Of a stretch of 64,000 nucleotides of DNA, positions 23,296 through 36,691 are shown piece by piece (the stretch's first letter is position 1; the number at the start of each line of letters is the position of its first letter). The position numbers and the translations under genes were made by a program. The notes under the pieces were generated by a model that was given only the letters and a program-made list of their open reading frames with translations, was not told the DNA's origin and did no database searches. The stretch lies in NCBI GenBank assembly GCA_003255065.1, contig QAOA01007198.1, forward strand, positions 1-64,000, given 5' to 3'. Source of the DNA: Cercis canadensis. Taxonomy: Eukaryota; Streptophyta; Magnoliopsida; Fabales; Fabaceae.

Positions 23296-25584
23296 ATGGC
23301 AAACCATGATTTAGTTCCTGGTCAAAGTCAGGAATTGCCACTGATGCCAGTTAGTGATTTGGGACTTGAGGATAACCATAATCCAGTTATAGCTAGAAGT
23401 CATAACTTAGGCTCTGAACAGATACTGGATTTGGATTTAGGGCACGCAGTTGCACAAGAGAATCAAGCACCAGTTCTGAGTCAGAGGCATGAACATGAAA
23501 TGATTTCTCAAATGGCACATGCACAGAAACTTGAAGAAAATGGGGTGAAGGTGGATGGAGATGGTGAACCTGGTGGTGATCAGGATGGTGCTTATTCCGA
23601 AAACTATGGCAATAGATTTGCTCTGACTACTCAGACATATGAGTTGAATTTGTCAGATGATCATGATCGTGAACTAGCTATTTTTGAGAACCGTGATCAT
23701 AATGAGAAATCAGAGTTTGCCTTGGATCAAAATCTGGAAATGGGTAATTTAGCTGTCTCCGACATGATTGCTGAGCAATCCCAGGATTTGGTTCCCTTCA
23801 CTCCTCATGTCCTTCAGTCGCGATCCCTTGTTCCAGCTCCTGACCAACAACTGAGTGTTGGGCAACAGTTTCCTGATGTCCATAGCTGCCGAAGGGCAGT
23901 GAGGGATGCAGCCATTGCTCTTCGCTTTGAAATGCAGACAATCAAGTCTGACAAGACTCGTTTCACTGCGAAATGTGCAAGTGAAGGATGCCCTTGGCGA
24001 ATTCACGCTGCAAAGCTTCCAGGTCTTCCTACCTTCACAATTAGGACCATCCATGAGCCGCATACTTGTGCTGGAATTACACATCTTGGTCATCAACAAG
24101 CCTCAGTTCAATGGATTGCTGATTCCGTGGAACAACGCCTGATGGAGAATCCTAATTGCAAGCCAAAGGAGATACTGGAAGAAATCCACCGAGTTCATGG
24201 GATCACATTATCATATAAGCAAGCATGGAGGGGAAAGGAACGGATAATGGCTTCTGTTAGGGGCTCATTTGAACAAGATTTTCAGCTTCTTCCACAGTAC
24301 TGTGATCAGATCAGAAGGTCAAATCCTGGAAGCATTGCAGTGGTTTATGGAAATCCTTATGACAACTGTTTTCAACGTCTATTCATATCATTTCAAGCAT
24401 CAATCTTTGGATTTTTGAATGCCTGCCGTCCTCTTATTGGACTTGACAGGGTACCCCTCAAAAGCAAATACCTTGGAACTATCCTTTTTGCCACTGGTTT
24501 TGATGGAGACGGTGGTCTATATCCTTTGGCATTCGGGGTGGTTAATGAAGAAACTGATGATAACTGGATGTGGTTCCTATCGGAATTACATGGTCTACTT
24601 GAAACCAATGCTGAATACACACCAAGGCTTACAATTTTGTCTGATAGACAGAAAGGTATCGTGGATGGAGTAGATGTAAACTTCCCAACTGCTTTCCATG
24701 GCTTCTGCATGAGTTACTTGACTGAAAGTTTCCGAAAGGAATTCAACAATGCCGTTCTTATTAACATTCTTTGGGAGGCTGCTTGCTCACTCACTGTGAT
24801 TGAGTTTGAAGCCAAAATCCTCGAGATTGAAGATTTATCACAGGAAGCAGCTGCATGGATTCGAAGAATACCTCCTCGGTTGTGGGCTACAGCATATTTT
24901 GAGGGAACAAGGCTTGGGCATCTGACAGCCAACGTAGTTGAGTCTCTGAATGCTTTGATAATTGAAGCCTCTGGACTGCCAATTATGCAGATGATGGAGT
25001 GTATCCGTCGGCAACTGATGACTTGGTTTAATGAACGCCGTGAAGCCAGCATGCAGTGGTCCAGTGTACTTGTTCCTTTTGCCGAAAGGCATGTATCAGA
25101 TGCAATAGACCACGCACATAGTTACCAGGTGCTGCGAGCAAATGAAGCTGAATTTGAAGTTATAGGCCACTCAGGACAACATGTAGTGGACATACGTACA
25201 CGCTGTTGTTCATGCCGTGGATGGCAGCTATGTGGTCTACCTTGTGCTCATGCAGTGGCAGCTCTTCTCTCTTGCAGGCAGAATGTTCATCGCTTTACTG
25301 AAACTTATTTCACCGTCGCAAACTATCGCAAGGCATACTCAGAAACCATACACCCTATTCCAGATAGAACCTTGTGGAACCTCTCAGGTGGGTCTGAATA
25401 TGATGATGCTTATAATAGAGGTGTTCCGCTTATTATAAATCCACCAAAGTCGCTTAAGCCACCGGGAAGACCTAGGAGAAAGCGATCTCATGCTCAAGAC
25501 GGTGGGGGAACCAAACGTCTTGTGCATTGCAGTCGCTGCAACCAGGCAGGCCACTTTCGAACTACATGCACTGTCCCTATATAG
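23296..25584 (+). CDS. MUG: MUSTANG-type domesticated Mutator transposase protein
   Basis: A single coding exon of 762 residues. Domain order is: an acidic, low-complexity N-terminus without an evident PB1 domain (points to the MUSTANG-A group); a MuDR-type DNA-binding region around residues 195-260 (RFTAKCASEGCPWRIHAAK); the MULE transposase domain with candidate catalytic D384, D450 and E549; a SWIM zinc finger CxC...CxH at C638/C640/C650/H652; a basic patch GRPRRKRSH; and a terminal CCHC knuckle C745-x2-C748-x4-H753-x4-C758. The DDE-like triad appears to be kept, yet I saw no terminal inverted repeats near the gene, as expected for a domesticated copy. MUSTANG proteins in Arabidopsis affect growth, flowering and reproduction and probably act in the nucleus. 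The gene is convergent with FLK. Family assignment is strong; the number within the family is not assigned. Confidence 0.92.
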   Translation: MANHDLVPGQSQELPLMPVSDLGLEDNHNPVIARSHNLGSEQILDLDLGHAVAQENQAPVLSQRHEHEMISQMAHAQKLEENGVKVDGDGEPGGDQDGAYSENYGNRFALTTQTYELNLSDDHDRELAIFENRDHNEKSEFALDQNLEMGNLAVSDMIAEQSQDLVPFTPHVLQSRSLVPAPDQQLSVGQQFPDVHSCRRAVRDAAIALRFEMQTIKSDKTRFTAKCASEGCPWRIHAAKLPGLPTFTIRTIHEPHTCAGITHLGHQQASVQWIADSVEQRLMENPNCKPKEILEEIHRVHGITLSYKQAWRGKERIMASVRGSFEQDFQLLPQYCDQIRRSNPGSIAVVYGNPYDNCFQRLFISFQASIFGFLNACRPLIGLDRVPLKSKYLGTILFATGFDGDGGLYPLAFGVVNEETDDNWMWFLSELHGLLETNAEYTPRLTILSDRQKGIVDGVDVNFPTAFHGFCMSYLTESFRKEFNNAVLINILWEAACSLTVIEFEAKILEIEDLSQEAAAWIRRIPPRLWATAYFEGTRLGHLTANVVESLNALIIEASGLPIMQMMECIRRQLMTWFNERREASMQWSSVLVPFAERHVSDAIDHAHSYQVLRANEAEFEVIGHSGQHVVDIRTRCCSCRGWQLCGLPCAHAVAALLSCRQNVHRFTETYFTVANYRKAYSETIHPIPDRTLWNLSGGSEYDDAYNRGVPLIINPPKSLKPPGRPRRKRSHAQDGGGTKRLVHCSRCNQAGHFRTTCTVPI

Positions 25585-26310
25585 ACAAGCAACCAGGATG
25601 GAATATGGTGTTAATACTCTTCTGCAAAGGTTTAGCTTTTCTGCTTGGTCAGACATTTTTCCTTTAAATTTAGAGTACATTAATGTTTATTAAATAGGTA
25701 GGGTAGGCAATAGTGTGGGAGCTATTTCAAAAAGCAGTGGATAATATTTTAGTTGTTATTTTTACCGACTTTCGAGCCATTTGATTTAGACAATGACTGT
25801 CCCCTGAACCGTATATAGGCAGCCTTCAACTCGGTGGAATGAAATTCTCCTAAATGTTTAATATTCTACTGGATAGCAGTCGAGAAACATTTCCATATTT
25901 TGACGTAGTACGTAGGCTCTTTTAAGCTTTTTAACTAAGCATTTTTTCTCTTAATCGGCTCAGAAGAAATGAAAGATATAACAGAAATACGTAATCATTA
26001 CCTACCAGATCGCTTAAACAGATGGCTATAATCAATATTTCTCAACGGACTTTTAATTCTAAAAAACGAGTTAAGATAACCCATCTGGAAATATGAACCA
26101 GCCACGCCGTCGAAAGTGAGAGAAAAATATCAAAAAACCTACTAGATTATCATTTCACCTAAATTCTATCCAGTCATTTACCAAACAGATACAACAGAAA
26201 CCTATTGGATATAAAACAGCGGCTGGTCTGGTATAATCCACATGAAAATCAGAACTGAACATATTGTTTACTGAACACAAGGCTACCGAACTAAGATTGA
26301 ATGTAGTTAC
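25585..26310. other. Convergent 3' regions of MUSTANG-type gene and FLK
   Basis: The 726 bp between the two stop codons must carry both 3' UTRs and poly(A) sites. Overlapping 3' ends are possible. No gene is seen. Confidence 0.6.
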
Positions 26311-29300
26311 TTAATAGCCGTAATTGGTGCCATATACGGAGCCATAATCAGCAGGTGCATGGCCTGCATGACCTCCAGCATTCGAGGGTGGAGATGCATA
26401 AACGGGAGCATTAACAGGATAAGAATTATAACCCTGGCTGATTGATCCCCCCATATGGTCCTGTGCCGAGCTGGCAGCTTCAGCCATGAAATTCTGCACC
26501 ATACAATAAAGGATGTGGATCATTCAAATAAAAAGTACACCAAACCAACACGAACATGAGGCAACAAAGGGCATGAAGATGAAATGAAATGATGACTTCC
26601 CACCAATTTTCCAGTAACTTCTACTTACCATTCTGTACATTTCCTCTTTGGATATGGCTTCATAATTTCTTTTATTATAATCAAAACATGTAGCACGAAC
26701 TGACATTACAATGAGAATTACAACATCTGTACTATTCTCTGGAACATTAATTACCTACTTATTTAGCCTATCCTGATTGCTTATCACTCGGAACTCCACA
26801 AGAAACAATTACTAAATTAATACTTGGACGGTTACCAAATTCCACTCCATATTTGATACCACAACTATAAATTATGTAAATGCGTGTCTATATAGTAAAA
26901 TTTGACTGAAAAGTTATTCAAACATATAATAATATAAACAAATCATAACCATTAACCTCTACAATGCCAAAACCCAAAATTAGCTTTCACTAATTATCAT
27001 CTAACAATAACAAAACAGTTAACAAGCAGAATCCAAGAATTGCCTGAAGAATTGTCAAATACCTGGACGAGCTGCTGGGCTGTTTGTATTTGTGAAGCAG
27101 TCCCACTTATTTCAACAGTCATCTCCCCTGGGGCACCCCTTGTCTCCTGAATTGTAATACTTGCTCCACTGGCACGGCGTATATAGCTGATATTTGCACC
27201 TGATGTCCCAATAACAGCATCCGCATATGATAGAGGAATTTGCATATGCTGAGTGACCTACACAGTAAAGAGGGAAATGAAGTCAAGGCGGAAGTGCTAC
27301 ATAAATGAATGATGCTCTCTGTAAACATTGTTAAGTTGATGTGATCAAGACTAAAAGGATGATAAGCCACCTTAGTCACAACAGATTGTTGTGGTTGTGC
27401 AGTGGCTGGATGAATACCCATAGAAGCATCCCTTCCATAGGCAGGCGGTGGACCTTGATGAAGGTGCTTGTCTATCGGAGGTAGGTCAGAAGGTGGGTAG
27501 TAATTATCATAGTGATGTGAAGGCGGTGGCATATATTGATGGCTAGGTGCAAAAGCAGGCCCACCACCAGCAGTAGCTCCAAACCCTTGAGGAGGAGGAC
27601 CCCAAGTTTGGTGTGGTGGCGCATTTTGGTTCACTCGAACATCTGGCATTTGCATCTGAAGATTGAAAAAGAAAGGAGAAACTAATCAGGACACAATTGT
27701 ATACAAAGATTGAGCATATAACTTAAAAACAAGGGGGGGAACAACAAAGGTTCAATTCAATAAATAAAAAAGAAAGAAAGAAAAGAAATCAAATGCAATG
27801 AAATGGAAGAGAGACCTTTAAACCCCTTCCTATGAAGTATAGACATGGATGTGTGACAGGTTGACACACCGACACAGCAAAATCTTTGAGACAAGCCACA
27901 ACACAGCATAGATATATATACTAATATTAAAAATATTATATAAATACATAACTATTGATATATATCTTCAGATAGTATCTAAGAAGTATCAAATATTAAA
28001 GTTTAATATTTATTATCCATAAGAGTACTACTTAAAAGTGCCAGTATTGACACGAATCAAGTGTCTGATTTTTTGAAGCGTCATGCTTCAGAGATCCCTT
28101 CTTAGAGAAGTACATGAAATGAGAAAGAAACCTTCAAAATTCTTCTGAGAGAAATAAATCACTATATCAATGAATCACAAGAATATTCCTGATACGTATG
28201 ACCTACTTGGCTCCCATTTCTAATTCTGTTCTCAACAGAAACCGAGAACAGAGCAGAGCATACTAAAACTAGAGAACAAGCTACAGAAATCTGATTAGGG
28301 AAGAATTACCAGAAATAAGCTAGATTCCAGAACAGAACATTTCTTCTATTCCAGTTTCAGCTTTACAGAAAAAGAAAAAAGAACAAAAAAAAACAAAATG
28401 TATATATATATATATATAAGAAAATTACTTTGTCCTGGAAGCCTCTAGTTTTTCTTCCTTAGAAACAAATAAGTATATAAGCGATAGTGTTGCAATCACC
28501 TTATACGGAGGTTTTCAAACTATATTTATATATCAGAAAGCATGTAATCCCTCATGCTAGGCATATTGTACACAAATGAAAGGTTAAAAATATGCTCAAA
28601 AATATTTTCTAACAAGAGAAAGAACACTAAAACACATCAGACATCCATAACAATTTCAGTAAGATATTAAATAACAAAGACATTGAATGATGAAAATCAG
28701 GTATGCATATCAACAATTAGTTTCCGGAACAGTTAGAATAATGAACACCAATGAGGAAAAAGATTATCCTAAAACTAAACTCTCTGAATGCTTAAAACTA
28801 GCCTCAACTAGCATCAGACTAAATGGAACAGCATGAGCTCTAGTCTTGGCCATTTTTCACGTACTATTGATGACTTAAGTGCTACTTTAGGAGAAATTAC
28901 CAGATCATTGCATTCAACTCAATCAGGCTCACTTCATGGACCTGAACTAAGTGAACTACACCCGATATCCTATTTACTTATTCTTTCAGACCAGATCACA
29001 TATGTGCAAATCAGCACTCTATCCAATTATACTGATTTGATCAATGTCTGAAATCTGAAGCTGTATGTGGTTAATTTATCAGGTGTATTTTTAGTTTTAA
29101 CATGATTGCAGCCAAAGAGTAAGGTAATCATGATCTATTCTACCTAAGTTGTAAAATGTGCAACTGATGAAGAGCCTAAAATGCTCAAATCAGCTCAATG
29201 ACTCCATGAGATGATGAACCTCATGAAATAACTGAAGTAAAAACATTCTTAAATGCTTTGAAAATAACTAAAAAGAAGGGGACTAACCTGCGATTCAAAC

Positions 29301-31897
29301 ACTCCAACTATACTGCGGTCAACCAAGAACTTTCGCAGATGAGTTGCAATAAGCTCAACTGCCTTGTGAACTCCAGCAGGTTCCCCTTGTATCTCTACAA
29401 CACTATCATCTCGCAGAGCAAAAATTGGCAAGTGTTCTGTTGCAAACCATGAGCATATGAATTTACACATTCAGGTACAGTAATCACACCACACAATTGC
29501 CAGAACAATAAAATGGTTTTTATTTGGTCCTCGTAATCCACAATTAGATATCCTAAACTATGTCCCTTGATATTGGTTCACTAAACAAAAACTACAATGA
29601 AATATGAAAATGCAATGCTTTACAAAAAGCACATAACCAACTCATATATAATGCCTGTTAAGCACACCTGATCCAAGAACTCGTATAGTACAACCAGAAG
29701 TGTCCTGAATGGTCTTAATAGTGGACCCCTGCTTCCCAATCAAGCTTCCTGCTTGGGTATCTGCCACCAGAAGTCTCGTGACAACTGAGCGTCCTGCAGC
29801 TGATGTACTATCTGCAGCATCACGGTCAACATTGACAATCTGTTTATGAACCCTTAACAAACCATCTACGGCAGGTGGTACAGATCGATCTGGCTCTTCT
29901 TTTGCAGAAACCATTACCTTTGAAAAGCATAAAAGAAAAAGTATTCAGAAAAACTAAGTAAAACAGCCATGTGTTCTAATAAAAGTACAAATGCAAATAA
30001 ATTTTCAAACTTTTAACCATATTAATTTCATTGGTTAAACTCATCAATTGATTCAATTAAACATTCCAAAAAAATACTTGTAGCACTGACATCACAAGAA
30101 GATAACATTTTGAGTTCTAATTTTATTCCCATTTCTTTGGACCCATGCATCTAAGGTTCAAGAAAACCAGCAGTTATTTTACTTTATGTCAAACTTCTAA
30201 GAGACCTAAGTAGTTCACACCTTTGTTCATATTTCTAACTCTTTGGGAGTAATTTAATAATGCTAGGTGCCATCCAAGTAATTAAATGGGATCAAAGATA
30301 CATTTCAGATATCTAACTTCTAAATCTTACTCCCATATCCTCATGCCTTAACTTAACAGCTTTGGTTACTCAGTATATGTGGATCAAATTTCATAAGCTT
30401 TTCTCAGTTTCATTTTATCATTTTAATGACTTTAGGAGTGTTTTCTAGGAAAGAGTTTCAGAGCGTGTGGCAAGACACCAATCGACCAAGTTCTGAATTT
30501 ACCAGGTACAGTGAAAGCTTCTTGCAACCAAAGTCTGCACAAACTATTTCTGATTGTTTACACAAAAAAGAACGTTTCAGCACTTCTATATGATCATTGC
30601 TGTTTCTCTGCAACTTGAACTTTGGCCCTTGAGTTTGAAGCCACTTTGGTCATTCATATTTGCTGACAACCTGCACACATCCATTTTGGTTATCGTGACG
30701 AAAGACATCTTCTTTTATATATATTTAACCTGTTATATAATTTCCATTTCTCGTGTTCTGCTTGATTATGTACTTTTTTATGGTTTCATTTCTTGATAAT
30801 TGTATTTTGTTGGATAAAATTCATTGACAACTGTATTAAAATATTTGTGTACTTGTTTTATCATAAATAAACCAATTCTCATTAAATTGAAATTTTAGAT
30901 TAATGATATACAAAGTTTGTTTGATCAAGTATAGGTTTTACATTTGGAAACACTAAGAGATTCCCCAAAGTTATTGCTTAAGGAAGTCTAAGTATCATGA
31001 GGGAGTTAAAATAAATTAAACAACACCTAGTTATGTTCGATTGTTACATTTTCAAGAAGAATATGATGTTGCACACATGTACCTCTTGATTATAGAACAA
31101 AGAATTTACATAAGATAAAAAAATTTCTATCCTAGCAATAACCATTAACCATTACCAATGGTATCAATTTTATGGCAAACGACTGCAGAGATCTTCAATT
31201 AAAATGACAAGTATAAGTGCAAGAAAACGACCACCAAACACAACCTAAACCCAAAACCAGATAATACTTTCAAAGTACCACAAGATCAACATAGGAAACA
31301 TGCATAATATGCTTCAATCAGAGGGTGATATATCCATCATTATCCCTCAGTGCATAAAATTAGAATATGAAATTTAAAAAGTAAACTCACTGCTCTTTCT
31401 GAGGTTCCTGGTGGACCATCAAGAATTTTAATCCGAGCTTTAGTCTCTTCAGTAATTTTCTTAATAAACTCGCCCTTGCGGCCAATAATACTGCCAACCT
31501 TTTGAACAGGAACCAACATCCTGAAAACGTTCTCTCCAGGCCACCCTGGCCACCTTTTTATTTCATTTCCTTTTGAATCATTGTCGGATCCCTGTCTCTG
31601 CGGAGAACCAAAATCCTCAGGCACATCCCCCACATCAGGATGTTCGTCAATATGCTCCTGTGGAGGATCAGAAGTTTTGGGCAAATCTCCTACATCATCA
31701 TCTCCATCAAAATGATTTTCTGACGGATTGGAGTCCTCAACCACATTACCAACATCACGTTCATCAGACTCTTGTTGAGGAAACCCAGAGTTATCAATCA
31801 CATTTCCAGCATCATGTTCATCAGAGTCGTTTTGTGGAAAAATGGGGTTCTCAGGCACATAGCCTACATCCTGTCCATCAAAATCTTCTCCAGCCAT
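26311..31897 (-). CDS. FLK: FLK, three-KH-domain RNA-binding flowering regulator
   Basis: Six coding exons, 31897-31391, 29917-29668, 29436-29288, 27655-27371, 27257-27063 and 26493-26311, all GT-AG and in frame, giving 522 residues. The N-terminal ~115 residues are acidic with degenerate repeats (DVGNV/DVGDLP/DVGDVP). KH1 lies at ~122-185 (GRKG 139-142), KH2 at ~213-290 (GKQG 230-233) and KH3 at ~401-462 (GTSG 414-417). A Pro/His/Tyr-rich linker separates KH2 and KH3, and the tail is Gly/Tyr/Ala-rich and ends in GTNYGY. Three KH domains with this spacing, an acidic N-terminus and a GxY tail match FLK, which in Arabidopsis promotes flowering by lowering FLC expression (autonomous pathway) and acts on nuclear RNA processing. 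PEPPER is the main alternative; the convergent MUSTANG neighbour favours FLK. Confidence 0.88.
28401..28418. repeat. (TA)n microsatellite in FLK intron
   Basis: TA run of 9 units in the intron between coding exons 3 and 4 of FLK. Confidence 0.85.
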
Positions 31898-32700
31898 ACC
31901 AACTGTATTTGCTGTAAAATCAATCAGTTAAAACAACAGTGGGTTAGAAGTAGTTTCAACAGAAAGAAAAAAGACGGCACCAAAAAAGAAAATGGCAATG
32001 CAACAATCCCCGATTCTTCATCTGGGAGAGGACTAGTAAACAGAACCATTGAACATTACAGAACAACCCAAACTTTCATACTTAGGCACACGACCATTAC
32101 CAAAGAAGAAGGGTAAAAGAATTAAGGAATCATTAAACCTAAAATTCATCCAAAAACAAGACCTTAAAAAAATTCATCCAAGAACAAGACCTTAAAAAAA
32201 TTCATCCAAAAACAAGACCTTAAACCAAAACGAATGAAACATAGAAAATTATTACCATTAAATTCAACTCACTATTGCCTTCATTCCTAATGAATAAAAC
32301 GTATAGCACAATTTCGGAGACTCGAAAGAACGAAGGAACGTAAATATAACTCCCAGAAACACTGGCAAGCTAAAACCCAAAAGCGAGACTATAAATTGAA
32401 CAAGGGTTGCAGACCAAGCTTCGGAAACCAAAGCGAGACTATGAATGCGTATATGTTGCAGAATGTAGAAACCCTAGAACGAACTGATAGAAATAGATGA
32501 GATGAATATAAAAGAGAAAGAAGATAGATGGTGAAAGTTAGGGTAACAGAGTGTGACTCTCATTTCTTACTTGCAAGATTAGAGAAACGTCGGTGAGCGA
32601 GGAGATAAAATGGATTTGGTAGCTGTGCAGAAGCTAGGTTTTGTAAGGACGGCGAGAGAGATAGGTAGAAAGTAGGATATTTGCTTTCGAGTCCTTTGAC
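31898..32700 (-). promoter_or_regulatory. FLK leader intron, 5' UTR exon and promoter-proximal DNA
   Basis: On the minus strand CTTGCAA/GTAAGA (exon end at 32571) is a strong donor, and TTTTACAG just before the first coding exon is the matching acceptor. This gives a ~0.66 kb intron inside the 5' UTR. The leader exon runs from about 32571 up to an undetermined start near 32650-32700. Confidence 0.55.
32143..32226. repeat. 28 bp tandem repeat, three copies
   Basis: The phrase AATTCATCCAAAAACAAGAC starts at 32143, 32171 and 32199, an exact 28 bp period. The second copy has one A-to-G change. It lies inside the FLK leader intron. Confidence 0.9.
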
Positions 32701-35700
32701 ATACTTATATTGAAGTTTGGTGGTTTCATAATTGTTTTTTTTTTAATTATTATTTTCCCTCATTTTCTTTTATGGGATATTTCCCCTCATTTTTAAAAAT
32801 TAAATGAAATTATTAAAAGTTGCTGTTTTCTCAAATAATTTTTTTAAAATTGTACAAATTTTTCAATAATTTAAATTTTATCATAAAATAAAATAATATT
32901 TGTGCCATATTGACATTTAAAACAAGAAAGATATGTATCATTTTATAAACATAAAAGATTATATAGTTTTAAGATTAAAGCATATATATTCCATAAAAAA
33001 ACATTAATATGTATATTTTATAAACAATACTATAATTTGACATGGTTTTCTGAGTAGGAAATTCATAATTAATAGAATTAGTATGAATTTCCAACCTAAA
33101 AATAAATAAAATTAGTAGGAACTTATTTAAAATATTCATAAACATAATGGTTTGCTAAAAAAAATAAAAAATTGGTTTGGCTGCGCTAGAAACTAAACTA
33201 AATGGATTTTCACAGCTTTCAATCTAAAGTTATTAAATGAAGAATTTGAATTGCCCACTATTAAACTAAGCACCTATTAATAAATATTTATAAACCTAAA
33301 ACTAAAAATTTTTAAAAAAGCATCTACATATCATAAAAACAAAGTTGTTAAAGATGATTTAATTTTGAAGATTTTGACCTATTATAGGCATGGAAGTAAA
33401 TTGCATCCTTGTACCAAAAAAAAAATTGCATCCATAGGCATTATATACACAATAACTATTACATTAATATCTTTATGATCCTGAAGGATTTAGGGATAAT
33501 ACAATAACTCTATCTTAGCTCATTTAAACATTTTTATGTCAAATCTTAACTGCACACCTCTACAAATAGAAAAATAGTATAATAAAATCGTGTAAGAGTA
33601 TCACTTTCTATAGTTACTGACTTGATAGAGAGATTGCTTAAAGCATTGGAAACTTATTCCGTTAGATTCATGACAATCCTCTTTTTTTTTTTTGAAAAAA
33701 AAAATTGGTGGCAAGTTTCGGACCTCCAGTAATGATAATGGGCTTTAGGCTGTTGCAAACCTTACAGGGCCCTGTAGACTGGTTTACTGTTCATATATTA
33801 TCACTATATTAATTTAATAAAAAAAAATTCTGTAATTATAATTATTTAAAGTTGTATTTGCTCCTACCNTCACAAATCTTCTCTTCTTTCTACTTTAGTT
33901 GTTTATACGTTGCATAAGTTTACAATTAATTATTATTATTTGCAGCTTTTGACCTATTGACTTTTTTGATAAATTTATTAAAATGGATTTTACTTTTTAA
34001 ACTTATATTTCTCAATATGAGTTATTTTGCGTATGGCCTCTCACTTTAGATTTATGTTGAAAGTCCAATATGAAATTAGTTAAACAAGATAATTAGCAGA
34101 CACGTATTAATGAAAAACAGATTGGGTCACCTAAACTGAAATAAAATAATATTTACAGGCTTGAATTAATGTGACTGCAATAATTTCATTACTATTCGAA
34201 AGATGTATCTAATATCCACACAATAAAAATTGAAGTCTCTGGCATCTTTTTGTTGTTTATCAAAAGGTCAAATGCAACAAGGGCAATTCCGTCGTTAACA
34301 GAATGTGGAATTATCTTTAAGCAGCCATTTAAAGTCAAAAACAAGCTCATAAAATTGCAACATTTAAAGTCAAATATCCCAGAAAGAAGCTGTTTGCTTG
34401 TTGGGTCGGCAGACATTTGAAGTTCGTGTTCTGTGAGCTTTTCTATCACTTTCTGCCACCTAGAAACTTATCTAGTTTTAAGAATTTGCTAAAATCTAAG
34501 CCTTTCTTACCCTTTCACTTGCCCCTTTGCCATTTTAATTATTTCCAAAGCAGCTTGAGAAGACTCCGGTGAATAAAGTTAAAGCATACTCAAACTGTTA
34601 ACAACAAGTACTAAGTTGTAATCATTAGGATCCTTTACTTCTTATCACCTTGATAAACATGAAGAAAACATGAAGCAAAACCCCTTTACCTTTCATGGCA
34701 GAGCCGAAGATTCTAATCTTCTATTCAACAAGCTGAACTCACAAATGGGTCTTGCTAGCAAAACCCTATTTGTGATTCAGTTTTATCCATTAATCAAATG
34801 TACAGAATTGTGTATATATATATATATATATATGTATGATTAATGACACAGCACTGGAGCAAGTGGGGCCTGCTTTACCAGAATAGAAATTATGGGCAAT
34901 GTAATTATGGTTATCCTATTGTAATTCAACTGGTTCATTTCCCTTGTAGAGTTGTAGGAGTGTTTTTTGCTCAGCCGGAACTTAAAAATCAAGGCACTGT
35001 TTTGAGGAGAAAATTATAGAAATGTGGAAACCGAATTGCATACCAAAAGGCATTTTGACTTTTATGCTTTTATGTTTATTTACAGCAAATATCTTTTGAT
35101 TTTGCATAGAGGTAATGATTTCATCCACCTTTTGTCTGTTGGGCTTGTTTAGTGTTAGATTTATCTATTGCTCTTGGAAGTTATATCAAGGAAACTTTAT
35201 TCTGCAGCATCTGCAGACAATTGAACGGCCACCAAAAGCTCATTTTGACCTGAAAATATTTCCAACTTAAACTTTTAATTCCGGTACATGTTTTCCTTCA
35301 CATTATATAGATTTCTGGGCCAGACATGGTTTTGGCCGTATTACGGAGATGTCCTTAACGTATTCAATCAGTTTGGTTTTTGATAATGAACTCAATGGTG
35401 GAAATTTACCATCACTTCTTGTGTCCACAGGAAATTAAATGATGGTACATATTTCCCTTAGCTGGATCTCACATGTTTTTTAACTTAGCCAAATTTTCTT
35501 TCTTCTCTGTTTTATGTGTTCAAGAAAGAGGCGTCTACCAAACTGTCCCTAACCCACAAATTTAGATATACAACTTTTAATTGAACTCAAAGTTTCATTT
35601 CAGAATGAGATTACATTAGAATTTGATGACTTCGATCTATCTGCAAAAGGAACATTCATGAGTTGGATCATAGTCTTTGCTTTTCCCACTTCTGTTATAT

Positions 35701-36660
35701 AAAGTAAACATCGAAAAATTGAAAATATCCAACATATAAGCAAAAAATAATGGGCTGAATTCCCCTGTGGCTGTAACTAATCTGTGGAAACTGTGAAAAA
35801 AGACTGGAATAACCTTTTCTCATTGCTTTATGAAAAGGCAACTTTACTGGGTGAAAGAAAATATTCGATTGATTGTTTGTTTGTTTTCTATACATGTTAC
35901 AAGTAGAAGAATATGCTCATGAGAATGTCAATTACCACCTAATGCATTATTAATTTTAAGAAAGCACAAGAAATGAAAGTATGCAGCGATGGCACGTACT
36001 AATTGAACAAAAGAGAGTAGGTTAATACAAATCTTTCTCACTTTGTGTTCCACTTTTCATTGGTACATTCTCCTTCCTTTGCTTTACATATATGTTTATT
36101 TATACCTTTAGACAACCTTTCTTTGTTAAAGCTTGGAATTCAAGTTTGGCATATTGCTGCATAAGCCATCATTAACGATGGATCACCAGCCACCACCACC
36201 ATCTTCTCTTTACCCTAGTGGCAAGCAAAGTACATATCCTTTTCTTGAGAGCTGCGAATAATATACCTGAAGTCAAAATCTTAAGAACAGTTCAGGATCT
36301 CAAAACTATTCAATAGTCAATACCATTGATTCAGGGTCTGTACCTTCACTTTCAGTACAATTTTGTTAGTCCCAAGAAGGGACAAGTACGGTGCTCCCTT
36401 CTTCTCAAATAGTCACTATGAACATGCATCAAACACAAGTAATTAGGTATTGGTAATGCAATTACCATAGTGGGTTGACCTGACTATCACTCATAGAATT
36501 CTTAGATTAATAGACAAAAGTAGAATGCAGAAAGTTTAACTTGTTCAAATGGGAAAAACTGTGTTTTCAATTGTTCTTAATGAAAAGAGTGCTTCTAGTA
36601 AAGACCTACGTGTGAAAAGCAAAATAGGAGTAGTGTAGAAAGTGGACTCTAAATCATATG
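32701..36660. other. Gene-poor AT-rich intergenic DNA
   Basis: No protein gene could be supported on either strand. It includes an isolated N at 33869 without visible flanking duplication and a (TA)n run at 34813-34833. The right end is the upstream region of MIR166. Confidence 0.55.
34813..34833. repeat. (TA)n microsatellite
   Basis: TA run of about 10 units in intergenic DNA. Confidence 0.85.
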
Positions 36661-36691
36661 ACCCAAGAAAGAATCTCCTCTGAAACTTACG

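Noticed and set aside
31573..31917. Antisense open frame over FLK exon 1
   Set aside because: It arises from the acidic repeat-like FLK N-terminus on the other strand and has no splice or family support.
33869..33869. Single N as another duplicated join
   Set aside because: No repeated flanks could be seen, so it may be an ordinary ambiguous base.
36181..36264. 27-codon peptide frame starting MDHQPPPP
   Set aside because: Too short to judge, with no recognised family or promoter. Left unannotated.
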